Source: Ignavibacteria bacterium
GTDB taxonomy: Bacteria > Bacteroidota > Ignavibacteria > Ignavibacteriales > Ignavibacteriaceae
Direction of reading: 5' to 3'
Assembly: GCA_017302895.1 (NCBI GenBank)
Contig: JAFLBV010000001.1
Coordinates: 1,116,001-1,180,000, forward strand
Length of the DNA stretch: 64,000 nt
In this document: piece after piece, positions 31,982 to 41,906 of the stretch
Layout: every line of letters starts with the position of its first letter
How positions within the stretch are numbered: position 1 is the first letter of the stretch
Notes under the pieces: generated by a model
What the model was told of the DNA's origin: nothing
What the model saw: only the letters and a program-made list of their open reading frames with translations
Databases searched by the model: none
Made by a program: the position numbers and the translations under genes

Positions 31982-33670
31982 TTACTTGGTGATTGCCTGT
32001 GCTGTTTCCCATTGGGTTACAGTACCGTTGGCGGAATATTGATAATTGTTAACGATGCTGAGTGGTGAACCGGCACCTGCCTCGTTAACCACGGTGAATA
32101 TCATCCCGGGATGTGCCAGTGAATGATCTATCCATGTGCCCGAATTCGCATAGATGGTCTTTTTACCGTTAAGATTTTTGAAGGTTAAAATCCGTGCTTC
32201 ATGGGTGTGACCAAAAATTACAATTCTTATCGAGCCGTCTGTATCAAAATATTGATATTTCGACTGATTGTCGGTAAGATGACTGTCGTTTGCAAGAATA
32301 ATGGCGTCTTTTACGGGTGTTTTTACTTTGACTCCGTTCATGGTTTGTCTCTGATCCCAGGTTGCAAGCATATTGTCGAAAAGCGCCACTTCCAGCTTCC
32401 CGGTTGTTGGATTAACCTGTGGGAGGATGTCATTGACTGAATAATTGGCTGTAAATCCGTCGATGTTCGTGGTCATTACCTTGTCTGAAAATTTCTGCTT
32501 GATTGGCAGGGTAACAAGAATCGATTTCCATGTCTGATAGTAGAGATAGAGCAACTCCTGCATCGGGTCGTTTTTATCATAGGTGATATCGGGCCAGACA
32601 TTCGGTGATACAGGTTTCCCCTGGACTACCGAGGATGTGGCGATTCGCGTAAAGAAGTATCCCGGAGGGAGAATTGAAGTGGTGTTGCCGGTAATGTTTC
32701 TGTTCGAAATTGGATCGGGGGCGACGAAGAGGTTGTATTTATGACCATGTTCGACGATAATTTCGTTTTGCAGTCCCGTTTTGTACTCGCCTATTCCTTG
32801 AACAGAACCGCGCGCCTGATTGATTCCGGGCAGAATTCTTTCCACATCGGCGGCAGTTACCAGAATATCGTGGTTGCCGGGAGCGTAAGTCAGTTTGATC
32901 TGTCCTTCTGCAATTATTGCCTTAAAGGCATCCATTACTGCCTGATTGTTGGCTGCGATGGCGTCAACAAATGCTGCTTCGGATGTTGGTGGCTGATATT
33001 CCATGGGAACAAACCACTGATCGATCAAGTCACCAGCGATAACAAGTTCCTTCACATTGGGTGAGTTTTTTATTTTTGTCAGGAAACTGACAAGGGCGGC
33101 GCGGTTGGCGTTACACTCCGCGAAACTGTTATCCATTCCGAGATGAATGTCACTTATGACCACCACCTGAGTCCTAAGTGAATTCAGAGTCGGGTCGCCA
33201 AGGAATGTGAATGTGCGGTTTGTTGCGAAGTAGCCATTGTAATTTGCACCGAGAGGAGTGCCTGTTTTAGCTTTCAGAGCACCATCAATTTCAATTTTGT
33301 ACTCCATACCGTCGGGGAATTTTTGTACAGGGGCGGTCTTGATTCTAATGATAGCTTTATTAAACTGATCGAGAGCAATATATGCCGGCAGTTTAACAGG
33401 ATTACCTGTGGAGTCAATTTTGAAAACTTTTACCAGGGAAGTCAAGCCGGCAGTATCAAGTGCCTCGCTAAAGGTTAATTCAACTGTTTCTACAGAATTA
33501 TTTACAGGGGGGTCACCGGCATCTTTCGAGAGGGCGATATTGGAACTTACGAGGGTCGGGTTAACTGCGGGGCCGTTGGGCGAGTCCGATTTACATCCCG
33601 TCAAAACTAAAGCGGGGAGAATTAACAATGAGAAATATAATTTGTATCCTGGTTTCATAACCATCTCCAT
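31982..33670 (-). CDS. lipoprotein metallophosphoesterase with Ig-like domain (paralogue 2)
   Basis: The 562-residue protein closely parallels its downstream neighbour. It has a Big_5-type domain (about 45-155), 'VVISDIHLGMDNSFAE', 'VIAGDLIDQW', 'YAPGNHDI', 'IVEHGHKYN' and 'IVIFGHTHEA', and almost the same C-terminal 'YQY.G.GTVTQW..AQAIT'. It differs in having a lipobox ('LVLTGC', Cys about 26), so this copy is lipid-anchored while the other looks soluble. It is the first gene of the pair; a 5' gap of several hundred bases with hairpins precedes it. Tandem duplication followed by divergence is the simplest origin. Confidence 0.88.
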   Translation of the reverse strand: MEMVMKPGYKLYFSLLILPALVLTGCKSDSPNGPAVNPTLVSSNIALSKDAGDPPVNNSVETVELTFSEALDTAGLTSLVKVFKIDSTGNPVKLPAYIALDQFNKAIIRIKTAPVQKFPDGMEYKIEIDGALKAKTGTPLGANYNGYFATNRTFTFLGDPTLNSLRTQVVVISDIHLGMDNSFAECNANRAALVSFLTKIKNSPNVKELVIAGDLIDQWFVPMEYQPPTSEAAFVDAIAANNQAVMDAFKAIIAEGQIKLTYAPGNHDILVTAADVERILPGINQARGSVQGIGEYKTGLQNEIIVEHGHKYNLFVAPDPISNRNITGNTTSILPPGYFFTRIATSSVVQGKPVSPNVWPDITYDKNDPMQELLYLYYQTWKSILVTLPIKQKFSDKVMTTNIDGFTANYSVNDILPQVNPTTGKLEVALFDNMLATWDQRQTMNGVKVKTPVKDAIILANDSHLTDNQSKYQYFDTDGSIRIVIFGHTHEARILTFKNLNGKKTIYANSGTWIDHSLAHPGMIFTVVNEAGAGSPLSIVNNYQYSANGTVTQWETAQAITK

Positions 33671-34152
33671 ACATTGCTTTTTTTTTGTGCCTTCTTATCA
33701 GCACCTGTATTGAGGCATAAATGCCTGTGAATTTTTTCCGGATGCTTCTCCGATCCCCGAAATGTATCGGGGGAAAAACATCCCTATTAAAGCAATTCTG
33801 TATTAAAGACAGGTTATAAATAAACCGCTCCCGCCTGCCATCGGAAATTTATTTCTCCGATGCGGATTCCCCTTGTTTACTCTTGTTTTGGCGTAACCAA
33901 AAGGTCTAAGATTCCATTAATCACAAATCACGATTAACGGAATTAGTAAAAAAATTATTAACAAGGGATAATATAAACAATTATTTTGAAAAAGGGTGTT
34001 ATTTGGGGGAATTTACAGGGATGAGCTGATTTCATTCTGAGGCATTCTGTCAATTATTAACCGATATTGTGAGCGGTTTTTAATTCCCTCGAATTCGAGG
34101 GAGTTAAGAATGCAGAATTCTTACCTGGCGGTCTATGGCTTTTGTTTCTCAG
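33671..34152. other. 482-base gap with palindromes, no gene seen
   Basis: The gap separates two minus-strand transcription units. It holds CCCCGA-aatgta-TCGGGG (33755-33772), an imperfect CATCGG...CCGATG pair around 33838-33862, and a perfect 18-base palindrome TCCCTCGAATTCGAGGGA (34085-34102). None has a clear U-run. The promoter for the metallophosphoesterase pair should be here. Confidence 0.6.
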
Positions 34153-35688
34153 CTACCCTACCACCATGGTAATCTCTTCCCGGGTAAAACTGACACCGAT
34201 CAAAATCAACCGCTTACCCGAGGTCAGGTATTTCTCATAATATTTCTTTTGTTTGATCTGATTAAGACCATCTTCCGGGGGGAGGTTGTATTTGAATTCG
34301 ATGATGTAGATTTTATCAGGAAATTCTATTACTCCGTCGATTCTTCCGATGTTTGTATTCACTTCCGATTCCATCTGAATACGGGACATATACATGACCA
34401 TAATGAACAGGGAATGGTAAAATTTTTCCTGCGGGATGTGGAGGTTTGATGGAATTTGTGCAAAAAGGGATTTTAAGATGTTTAAAAATGAGTCAAAATC
34501 TTCAGTTATCAGGGCGTTTCTCAGAGTTGAAATGCCGGCGGTCACAGAATCAGAATCGGTGGAAGATGCATCAGCGAAAAGATAGCTGAAAAGGGAGTCC
34601 TTCACTTCGAAATTTGGGAAATCGAGTCTGAAAACCTGCCTGAAATTATCGAGATAGCTCGATTTTATTGTAAGATATCCTGTCTGAAACAGAAGGTTTG
34701 TAAGGGAAACGGGACCCGTTCCGATGTTATCGAATGAAGTCTCGACAGCCAGGGTATTCTGAAAAGAGGAGATGTCGTAGTCTTTGGCAGCTATGAGTTT
34801 TATCAGGAAATTTGGCGAGCCTGATGTAAACCAGAAATTCCTAAAATTTGAATCGGAAAAGAAATTAAGAATTGAGAACGGATTGTAGAGGAAGTTTTTT
34901 CCGTCCCAACTGTAACCGTTGTACCACAATTTCATTTCCTGTAAGAGTAGCTCTTTGGGAACATCAAACTTTTTTGCAGATTGGTCAATATGTTCTTTAA
35001 AGGATGACTCAAGCTCTTCTTGTGTATACCCAAAAAGGGTGGAGAATTTTGAATCCAGGGTAATATCGGAAATCTGGTTTAAGCCGGAGAACAGGGATAA
35101 CTTGGCAAACTTGCTTACCCCGGTAAAAAACATAAATCGAATTTTACTGTCCAGGCCCTTTAGCGGGGAGTACAGATTTCTCAGCACATCTCTGTTGGCA
35201 TCGGCTTTTTCGTGATCAGTAAAGTGATCTGTTATAGGTTTATCATACTCATCGATAAGAATGACCACCCGTTTATTGAATTTTTCATAGAGTGATTCGA
35301 TGAGGTCTGGCAATATCTCAGTTTCAATGGACTCGCTAAGATCGATGCCATTCTCCTCGGCGATTGTATAGAGTCGTTTTGAAAGGGACTTTTGGAATAC
35401 TTCAGCGTTTAAATTGGAAGTTTGCGAAAAATCGATCCGAATGACCGGGTAATTGTCCCACTTATCATATGCATAAATATCCAGGTCTTTGAAAAGTTCT
35501 CTGTTCCCTCTGAAGAATTCTTCCAGAGTTGAAATAAAAAGAGATTTCCCAAATCTTCTCGGACGGGATATGAAGACATAATTGTAGTTTTCAATCAGAG
35601 GGACAATAAAAGCCGTTTTATCAATATAAACAGATTCGTCACCGCGAAGTTTCGCAAAATTCTGTATACCGAGAGGAAGATTTTTCAT
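34153..35688 (-). CDS. AAA-ATPase-like protein with C-terminal PD-(D/E)XK nuclease-like domain
   Basis: The 511-residue protein belongs to the widespread 'AAA-ATPase-like plus PDDEXK_9' family. It begins 'LPLGIQNFAKLRG', 'YIDKTAFI', then a P-loop 'RPRRFGKSLFISTLEEFF' (Walker A region, about 43-60), 'VVILIDEYDKPI' (Walker B) and 'FMFFTGVSKFAKLSLFSGLN'. The C-terminal part holds 'GRIDGVIEFPDKIYIIEFKY', the D...ExK core of a restriction-nuclease fold. The family is often found in many copies in Bacteroidota genomes and is suspected of mobile or defence roles; its function is unproven. It stands alone. Confidence 0.88.
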   Translation of the reverse strand: MKNLPLGIQNFAKLRGDESVYIDKTAFIVPLIENYNYVFISRPRRFGKSLFISTLEEFFRGNRELFKDLDIYAYDKWDNYPVIRIDFSQTSNLNAEVFQKSLSKRLYTIAEENGIDLSESIETEILPDLIESLYEKFNKRVVILIDEYDKPITDHFTDHEKADANRDVLRNLYSPLKGLDSKIRFMFFTGVSKFAKLSLFSGLNQISDITLDSKFSTLFGYTQEELESSFKEHIDQSAKKFDVPKELLLQEMKLWYNGYSWDGKNFLYNPFSILNFFSDSNFRNFWFTSGSPNFLIKLIAAKDYDISSFQNTLAVETSFDNIGTGPVSLTNLLFQTGYLTIKSSYLDNFRQVFRLDFPNFEVKDSLFSYLFADASSTDSDSVTAGISTLRNALITEDFDSFLNILKSLFAQIPSNLHIPQEKFYHSLFIMVMYMSRIQMESEVNTNIGRIDGVIEFPDKIYIIEFKYNLPPEDGLNQIKQKKYYEKYLTSGKRLILIGVSFTREEITMVVG

Positions 35689-35745
35689 TCAATTTCCAAA
35701 AAAGATATCTGCAAATATAAGAAAAGGGGGGAAAGGAATTTTCAA

Positions 35746-36483
35746 TCAAACATTTTTTCTCTTTTTAACCAACATGATGACAGTCCCTGTAAGTATGAGG
35801 GCCATTGAAATGTATTGTGAAGGGGTGAGGGGTTGAAATCCCGGGATAAGTGAGTCCTCACGGAAAAATTCGACTGTAAATCTGAACAGACCGTAACCGA
35901 TTGCAACTGCTGATATCTGATATCCGTCGAACCGGAATTTTTTCCTTGTGAAGGTGATAAAGCCGAAGAGGAGGAAAGCAAATATTGATTCATATAACTG
36001 CGTGGGATGAACTGCACATTTACCTCCGGGAAAGGTGACACCAAAAATGGAATCTGTCGGAAGACCACCGCAGCAGCCACCGAGAAAACATGCAAGTCTG
36101 CCAATTCCGAGTCCAAAAATCCCGCCATACGACATTCCATCCAAAGCGTTAGAGAGTGAAAAGTTGAATAATGCCCTGCCTGTAAAAAGTGCCGCATACC
36201 CCCCAATAAATGCTCCGTAAAACATCCAGCCTGTGTTCAGAAAAGTATCGACGGGGTGTTGCAAAAACCTCTCAGTATCGAAGAAAACAGCATAACTCAA
36301 CTTCGCTCCCAGCATGGCGAAAATTCCAACCAGGAAAAAGAGCCGCCAGTAGGACTCGATCGGGAAAGAAAGCCGCTTTGCCTCCAGGTAGCAAACCACA
36401 GCAAATGCTACAGCTCCGATGGTGGCGAGCAGTGAGTACGAATTGAGCGCGAAACCGCTAAATAGATGTATTACAGGGTGCAT
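35746..36483 (-). CDS. Lgt-family membrane protein lacking the catalytic His
   Basis: The 245-residue protein has the multi-helix layout of prolipoprotein diacylglyceryl transferases, with 'GLGIGRLACFLGGCCGG' (residues 124-140) and 'CAVHPTQLYESIF' in the expected places. In the GGxxFHGG motif of true Lgt the His is replaced by Tyr89 (GWMFYGAFIGG). The window also has a standard lgt (1004-1888). This copy may therefore be a divergent paralogue with another lipid-related role. It begins at an ATG 57 bases downstream of the 36541 gene, separated by a terminator hairpin. Confidence 0.8.
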   Translation of the reverse strand: MHPVIHLFSGFALNSYSLLATIGAVAFAVVCYLEAKRLSFPIESYWRLFFLVGIFAMLGAKLSYAVFFDTERFLQHPVDTFLNTGWMFYGAFIGGYAALFTGRALFNFSLSNALDGMSYGGIFGLGIGRLACFLGGCCGGLPTDSIFGVTFPGGKCAVHPTQLYESIFAFLLFGFITFTRKKFRFDGYQISAVAIGYGLFRFTVEFFREDSLIPGFQPLTPSQYISMALILTGTVIMLVKKRKNV

Positions 36484-36496
36484 TGTCTTATAAAGG

Positions 36497-36518
36497 CCGG
36501 GCAGCGGTGGCTGCCCGG
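36497..36518 (-). terminator. hairpin between secreted protein gene and Lgt-like gene
   Basis: CCGGGCAG (36497-36504) pairs with CTGCCCGG (36511-36518) around a 6-base loop. On the minus strand it is followed by CCTTTATAAG. The GC stem is strong and the U-run short. Confidence 0.65.
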
Positions 36519-36540
36519 ATAAAGTTAAGTATTGTGACAG

Positions 36541-37461
36541 TTATTTACGGAACTGGAAAATAAGCCTTATGGTGGTACCGTTTCCTGCTTTGGCGGGTTT
36601 GGTTGCATAAAGATTTCCATTCAGGGCATCCTCGATAAATTCAAATTCAACCACTCTTGTTTCATCATATTTGATCTTGTAAGACCAAAAGGGTGTTGTT
36701 CCGGAAAGTGCCTTGTTCAGCACCTGATAGGTCTTGTTCAAGTCTCTGATATCATAGTTTGTTTCGAAATCGGGTACTGCTTGAATGTCTGCCGCGGTTG
36801 GTTTCCACTTGAATACCATATCGATCTTGTCATCACCCTTCAGTTCGAAATACTGATTGGCGGGATCGGTGAAAATAACTTGTGTCGCGGAGATTGTTCC
36901 ACCGGAAGCATCTCTGTATTCAGCTAACAGTCTCATAAATGTATATCTCTTTAATGGCAACGGGGCGGTGCCTGTAACAGTTACAGTCATTGTTTTGGTG
37001 TCATACTCACTATAACCGGCATTTCGTTTTATCCTTGCTCTTACGGTTACAGTATATACTCCGGGCGCATTAAAAGATTTGTTTATGAAATAATTACCGC
37101 CACCCCCAATACCAAGCTGTTTACTCCACTCAGTGGCTACAGAGCCGGGAGAGTTGAGTTTTGTGGAATGCTCAATCTCAACATCGGGGACAGGTAACGG
37201 AGTTGTTACATCAACAGGAGTTAAATTCGGAGGATCGCACACAGTTGTGGTGTGTACATCCCCCGGAGCATTGTCTATGACTCTAAATGACAGAACAACA
37301 CCTCGCCCAACATTCAGAGTCACGGCAGAAGTAAGATTAGTTATTGTTGGAGGTGGTACAACTACTGCAGTATTCATAACACCGCCGGTGAAGAGGAAGT
37401 AGCCGGCGATCACGGAGACACTCATAACAGCGAATCCATATTTCTTAAGTATTGATTTCAT
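36541..37461 (-). CDS. secreted/membrane-anchored protein with PKD/Ig-like region, unknown function
   Basis: The 306-residue protein has an N-terminal membrane signal ('YGFAVMSVSVIAGYFLFTGG'). An Ig/PKD-like beta domain (about 40-170; 'NAPGVYTVTVRARI' is a typical strand) precedes a second beta-rich part (about 175-306) that includes 'DKIDMVFKWKPT'. There is no sorting domain or enzyme motif. It is 13 bases downstream of the DUF6588-like outer-membrane protein gene, so both are probably made together and may interact at the envelope. Confidence 0.65.
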   Translation of the reverse strand: MKSILKKYGFAVMSVSVIAGYFLFTGGVMNTAVVVPPPTITNLTSAVTLNVGRGVVLSFRVIDNAPGDVHTTTVCDPPNLTPVDVTTPLPVPDVEIEHSTKLNSPGSVATEWSKQLGIGGGGNYFINKSFNAPGVYTVTVRARIKRNAGYSEYDTKTMTVTVTGTAPLPLKRYTFMRLLAEYRDASGGTISATQVIFTDPANQYFELKGDDKIDMVFKWKPTAADIQAVPDFETNYDIRDLNKTYQVLNKALSGTTPFWSYKIKYDETRVVEFEFIEDALNGNLYATKPAKAGNGTTIRLIFQFRK

Positions 37462-37474
37462 TTTTGTCTCCTTG

Positions 37475-38563
37475 TTAAAATTTAAATGATAAGCCGGCTA
37501 TAAGCGTACTCGCTTTTGCCGCGGCATATTCAATGTTCAGATTAATGATTGCCATTCTGAAACTTGCACCCAGAACAAATCTTGCACTGTTTTCACCTTC
37601 AATGTCAAACGCAATATTTGCACTTTGCAGACCATTGGGTGTGTCGATCTGTTTTGTGATGTTTACTGAGAGTTTTGTGCTCTCGAGCATAAAACCGGTA
37701 TACGGGGTAACATCAAGCCATCCAAGGAGACTGAATTTGAAAGAAACATTCATACCGTAACTGGTTGCGGAGAATGATGCACTCTTGTCAAGTTTTGCAT
37801 TCTGGGTTAAAAAGCCAACAGTAATATCGAGAGGCAATTTACCCGTTAAAGGCTCGAGCCAGTAGGCGACATTGTGTTCAAGACCAAATCCGAAGTAACT
37901 GAATGTTCCAATTGAGTCTCCGAGCTTAATCTCGGGTACCATGCGAATTATGGCACGGGTACCTAAAACCGTTCCGATCTTCAGTTGAGGTGCGGCTCCG
38001 GGGATTCTTTTCATCCCGTTTAACAATCCTCCTACACCAAGATCAACCAGCTTGGGATTGAGAGTAACTGTTACAGGGAATGGCCCGTTAACCTCTACAT
38101 TCTCGGGACCGTTGGCACCAAAGAGGACAAAAATGTTGTCTTTTTCACCGCCGGCAATGTTTGCTCCGGAAATTCTTACAGGCATATCGCGAACGAGTAA
38201 CTGGTTTATAACATCCTCGCGGATAGCCGGATCGCTTACATCCTTTGTTATTTCGAGAAGCTGGGATCTGCTGAAACGGAAAGTTCCATCGACAGAGAAG
38301 CGGTTATCCCCCTGAGAGTTGAAACTGGAATACATTCCAACAACCCCGAATTCAAGGTCGAAACCAAATTTCTTGTTTGCAGGAGCGGTGTTCATCCATC
38401 CACTGTTGAGGTTGACACCAACATTATTAACCAATGGTGAGATATAAGCTTTACCGGCGAGACTGCCAAGTTTGCTTAAATCACTTTCCAGACCCTGAGC
38501 AAAAGACAAGCCAACAGTCAGGGTGCAGAAGAACACAAACAACCGAAGTGTAGATTTTAACAT
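37475..38563 (-). CDS. outer-membrane beta-barrel-like protein (DUF6588-like)
   Basis: The 362-residue protein has a signal peptide ('LFVFFCTLTVGLSFAQ'). The mature part consists of alternating amphipathic strands ending in 'TLIAGLSFKF', a terminal aromatic as in outer-membrane barrels. The order of motifs ('NSGWMNTAPANKKFGFDLEF', 'SYFGFGLEHNVAYWLEPLTG') resembles what I know as DUF6588. A barrel in the outer membrane is the likely structure; function is unknown. It is the first gene of a two-gene operon with the Ig-like protein at 36541. Confidence 0.72.
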   Translation of the reverse strand: MLKSTLRLFVFFCTLTVGLSFAQGLESDLSKLGSLAGKAYISPLVNNVGVNLNSGWMNTAPANKKFGFDLEFGVVGMYSSFNSQGDNRFSVDGTFRFSRSQLLEITKDVSDPAIREDVINQLLVRDMPVRISGANIAGGEKDNIFVLFGANGPENVEVNGPFPVTVTLNPKLVDLGVGGLLNGMKRIPGAAPQLKIGTVLGTRAIIRMVPEIKLGDSIGTFSYFGFGLEHNVAYWLEPLTGKLPLDITVGFLTQNAKLDKSASFSATSYGMNVSFKFSLLGWLDVTPYTGFMLESTKLSVNITKQIDTPNGLQSANIAFDIEGENSARFVLGASFRMAIINLNIEYAAAKASTLIAGLSFKF

Positions 38564-38826
38564 TCGATTATCCTTTCTTTGGGTGATTAAAAACTTAATG
38601 GAGAAGCATTAATAGATTAAAAACTATTACCACAGAGCCGTGTACAGTTATTCGGGACAGGGCAGGTACTTGAATCATCTGAATTGTTTGGCACGGAGAA
38701 CAACAAAATGCGGTGAACCGAATGCAAATATGATCAAAATTGAGGCTGAATGAAATAGGGGCTTTTCCTCATTTTTTCAACAAGGAAGTCACTCCGGCAG
38801 CGGAGTTTGGAGTCGGGAAGGCCCGG

Positions 38827-39456
38827 TTAGCGGTTTTTCGAGAGGGCGTATTTTATGAGAGCTGCTGTGCCGGTGATACCAAGCTTTTTACAGATGTTGC
38901 TTCTGTGATTATCGATCGTCTTTATGCTGACAAAAAGTTCATCAGCGATCATTTTACTCGATTTACCCTCCCCGATCAGGTCCATTATTTTTTTCTCCGA
39001 AGGAGTAAGCACCTGAACAGGCCCGGAGATCAGGTTGCCTTCACTGTTCCTGATTATCTCAGAGACGGTATCGCTCAAGTAGATACCACCGTTATAAACA
39101 ATGTTTATCGAGTCGATTATATCATCTATCGCGTTCTCTTTGAGCACATAACCCTTCACGCCAAGGTCAAGCACTTTTTTAATGATCGATTCCTCTTTGT
39201 ACATGGTAAGGATGATTATTTTTATCGGATTTTGTTCTGCATTTAACAACTCAACCAGTTGCAGTCCGTCCGGCTCAGGCATCTGAACATCGAGAATCGC
39301 CACATCAGGTTTATATTTATGAACCATTGTCAGAGCGGTTCGGCCGTCGGACGCCTGACCTAACACTTCAATGTTTTTTTCCTGCTTTAAGATCGTCATC
39401 AGCCCCTGAATGAAAACGGGGTGATCGTCAGCCATTACAACTCTGATTCTGTTCAA
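38827..39456 (-). CDS. NarL/FixJ-type response regulator
   Basis: The 209-residue protein has a receiver domain (1-120) with the acidic pair 'MADDHPVFIQGL', phospho-acceptor Asp in 'VAILDVQMPEPDG' and the Lys in 'VKGYVLKENA'. A LuxR-type helix-turn-helix follows (about 145-205; 'LTPSEKKIMDLIGEGKSSKM', 'VDNH'-like 'IDNHRSNICKKLGI'). Phosphorylation by the adjacent sensor (gene directly upstream, no gap) should switch on DNA binding. Target genes are not evident. Confidence 0.94.
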   Translation of the reverse strand: MNRIRVVMADDHPVFIQGLMTILKQEKNIEVLGQASDGRTALTMVHKYKPDVAILDVQMPEPDGLQLVELLNAEQNPIKIIILTMYKEESIIKKVLDLGVKGYVLKENAIDDIIDSINIVYNGGIYLSDTVSEIIRNSEGNLISGPVQVLTPSEKKIMDLIGEGKSSKMIADELFVSIKTIDNHRSNICKKLGITGTAALIKYALSKNR

Positions 39457-41712
39457 CTATACCTCCACGGGGATGTTAATAATTATCTCGGTTCCCCCGC
39501 CCTGAAGAGCGGTAAACCGAATATCGCCATTTAAAAGGTTGATTCTGTGAGACATGCTGCTGAGACCAAATCCCTTGTTTTCCCCGCCTTGGAGTGTTAC
39601 CAAGCCGACACCGTCATCTGAAATAATGAGGGAGCAATTATTCTCTTCAATGGCCAATTTTACCGAGGCATTCTCAGCTTTAGAGTGCTTTACGATATTA
39701 TTTACCGCTTCCTGGATCACCCTGTATATCGCGAGTTCTTTGTCAGTGGAAAATTTACCGTCAACCCGGTTGATCTCATGGCTGAACTTTATACTGGTGG
39801 AACCCGATGCCCGGGAGAGCAGCTCGATTACAGTTTCTGATAAACCGATCCGTTCGAGATGCAGCGGTTTAAGATTGCCTGCTATATCCCTCACTGTAGA
39901 AAGCATCGTGTCGATCGATGAATCTATCTCATTTAGATATGAGCCCGCGAGTTTCACGATTTTCTTGTCGCGCATCGCGAGTTTGGTTTTTGTTTTAATG
40001 AAAAGCAGATCCTGTCCAAAGCTGTCATGAAGCTCATATGCGATCCGTTTTCTTTCATCCTCCTGCGACTTGATAAGTTGGCCGGTGAAGGCTCTTTGCG
40101 AAGCCGCTTCAAGTTTGGCTTCCTCCTCCTCCTTCAGGCGTGAAATGTCCTGGACTGTACCGGTAATTTTTATCAGTACACCGTTTTCATCGGTGCGGGT
40201 CGAATATTTTGAGTTGATCCATCTTATTCCTTTAGGGTGACTGATCCTGTACTCCCTTTCATGATACTGCTCACTGTTCCGCCCATGATAAAAGTAGGTA
40301 CTCACTATTTCCCTGTCCTCCGGCACAATTCGTGAGAGGAGCGTGTCGCGGAAGTTTTTCTTCAGTTCATCCGGATGTACACCGAACACTTCCGCCATCT
40401 GATCGGAATACGAGAACCTGTCGCCCTCCAGATCCCACTCCCAGTTGGCCAGACCGGCGATCTCCTGGGCATATTTAAGGTGTCGTTCACTTCTCTTCAG
40501 TTCACCGTGCAAGATATCCAGTTCACTTTTCTGTTCTGACAGTTCGGTGTGCTGCGAGTTCAATTCAGTAAGCAGTGTTTTGAGTTTCTTCCTGCTGGAA
40601 TAGACCAGTGCAATTAAAACCGAAAGAGACACCAACAGGAAACCGAGGAGATAATTAACGAGCTTTTCGTTTCCAAGAATATCAGAAAGCCGGTTTGTTT
40701 CAATCTGGAGATCCCTTATCCTTTCATCTTTCAGTTCATTCTGAAACTTTGCCTGAAATTCCGAGTAGAGATCGTTGTACCTCTCATTGTAGATACTCTC
40801 ATCAAGGATGGAATGCATATACTGAAACTTTGAGGCTTTTTCCCACTCACCCATCCCCCGGTAGAGTTCCGCCATATTAACAATCGTATTCTTCAGAAGC
40901 CCCTTGAGTCTCGCGTTAATCGACAGTCTTAGAGATCTTTGATAGTACTCCATGGCTTCATTATATTTTCTTTCGAGAAATTTCGACATCCCCCTGTTAT
41001 TCAGGAAAATAATGAGCAGCCAGTTGTCATTGATCTTTTCAGCGATCGAGATTGCTTCCTCTTCCCTGTTATTTGCGTACAGATAACGAGCCAGGAACTG
41101 ATTTGCTGAATAATCTCCGGGTTTTGTTGATATCACCTTTAGCTGCAGCCTTAAGGCCTCGGCAAATAAACTTTGCGCAAGTTCTGAACCGTCCTCAAGA
41201 GCCCCTTTGTAGTAGAAAGCCTTTGCCCTTATTTCAATATCCTCACAGTTTTTAAGAACCTCGTAACCCCGGTTTATGTAATCGCTCTGGAGGTTTCTTA
41301 GATCACCAAAATAGTAGGTCCTCCCGATTTTCATATAGAGAAGTGCCGTGTTTATTGAGTCTTTCAGTTGCCGGGCTATTTCCAAAGCGTCGGAGTAATA
41401 TTTCAGAGCCCTTGATGAAAGGGTTGTGTGAATGTAGATATCGCCCAGAGTTGTCAGAATTCTTTGGATATCAGCGGTTCTGTTCATCTTTCTGGCTGTT
41501 TCAAGTTCAATCGAGTATTTTTCAACAAGCTTTTGGTTGTCAACCCCCAAAATCGAGAAGTGAGTGTCAAACAGGTGTTTCAGTGCTTCTCTCTGAGTGA
41601 ACGGGTTAAGAATGTAAAGACTGTCTTCGAGCGAAAGGGCATGGCTTTTGGGGATACACAGTAAAAACAGTGCACAAAATAAAAAAGGTGACCGGAAGAG
41701 ATTTTTTTTCAC
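39457..41712 (-). CDS. TPR-PAS sensor histidine kinase (HisKA_3 type)
   Basis: The 751-residue protein has a signal peptide, TPR-like repeats in the periplasmic part (about 60-330) and one membrane helix (about 352-372, 'LGFLLVSLSVLIALVYSS'). A short coiled coil leads to a PAS domain with PAC (about 405-520; 'WEWDLEGDRFSYSDQMAEVF'), a HisKA_3 dimerisation domain with the phospho-His in 'RIAYELHDSFGQDL', and a HATPase domain ('IYRVIQEAVNNIVKHSK', 'DDGVGL', 'GFGLSSM'). Its stop directly abuts the response regulator ATG, so they form a two-component pair. The TPR repeats suggest protein-protein sensing in the periplasm. Confidence 0.92.
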   Translation of the reverse strand: MKKNLFRSPFLFCALFLLCIPKSHALSLEDSLYILNPFTQREALKHLFDTHFSILGVDNQKLVEKYSIELETARKMNRTADIQRILTTLGDIYIHTTLSSRALKYYSDALEIARQLKDSINTALLYMKIGRTYYFGDLRNLQSDYINRGYEVLKNCEDIEIRAKAFYYKGALEDGSELAQSLFAEALRLQLKVISTKPGDYSANQFLARYLYANNREEEAISIAEKINDNWLLIIFLNNRGMSKFLERKYNEAMEYYQRSLRLSINARLKGLLKNTIVNMAELYRGMGEWEKASKFQYMHSILDESIYNERYNDLYSEFQAKFQNELKDERIRDLQIETNRLSDILGNEKLVNYLLGFLLVSLSVLIALVYSSRKKLKTLLTELNSQHTELSEQKSELDILHGELKRSERHLKYAQEIAGLANWEWDLEGDRFSYSDQMAEVFGVHPDELKKNFRDTLLSRIVPEDREIVSTYFYHGRNSEQYHEREYRISHPKGIRWINSKYSTRTDENGVLIKITGTVQDISRLKEEEEAKLEAASQRAFTGQLIKSQEDERKRIAYELHDSFGQDLLFIKTKTKLAMRDKKIVKLAGSYLNEIDSSIDTMLSTVRDIAGNLKPLHLERIGLSETVIELLSRASGSTSIKFSHEINRVDGKFSTDKELAIYRVIQEAVNNIVKHSKAENASVKLAIEENNCSLIISDDGVGLVTLQGGENKGFGLSSMSHRINLLNGDIRFTALQGGGTEIIINIPVEV

Positions 41713-41906
41713 GATTAAACGATTTAATTAAGAGCGCAAACTAACCATTTAATTTTTTATATCATATAGGGGCTTTCACTTATAATGATCCATGAAAAAA
41801 GTGCCCGGTCTGGCTGTTAATTGTCTATTGAGGTATTCTCTAGAAATTGTCTTTGCACCGGAAGTTGAATTTGAGGATACATATTTCATTAAAAAAATCG
41901 TTAAAT

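Noticed and set aside
34085-34102. Perfect palindrome as intrinsic terminator of the AAA/PD-(D/E)XK gene
   Set aside because: There is no U-run on either side; it is listed only as a palindrome in the gap.
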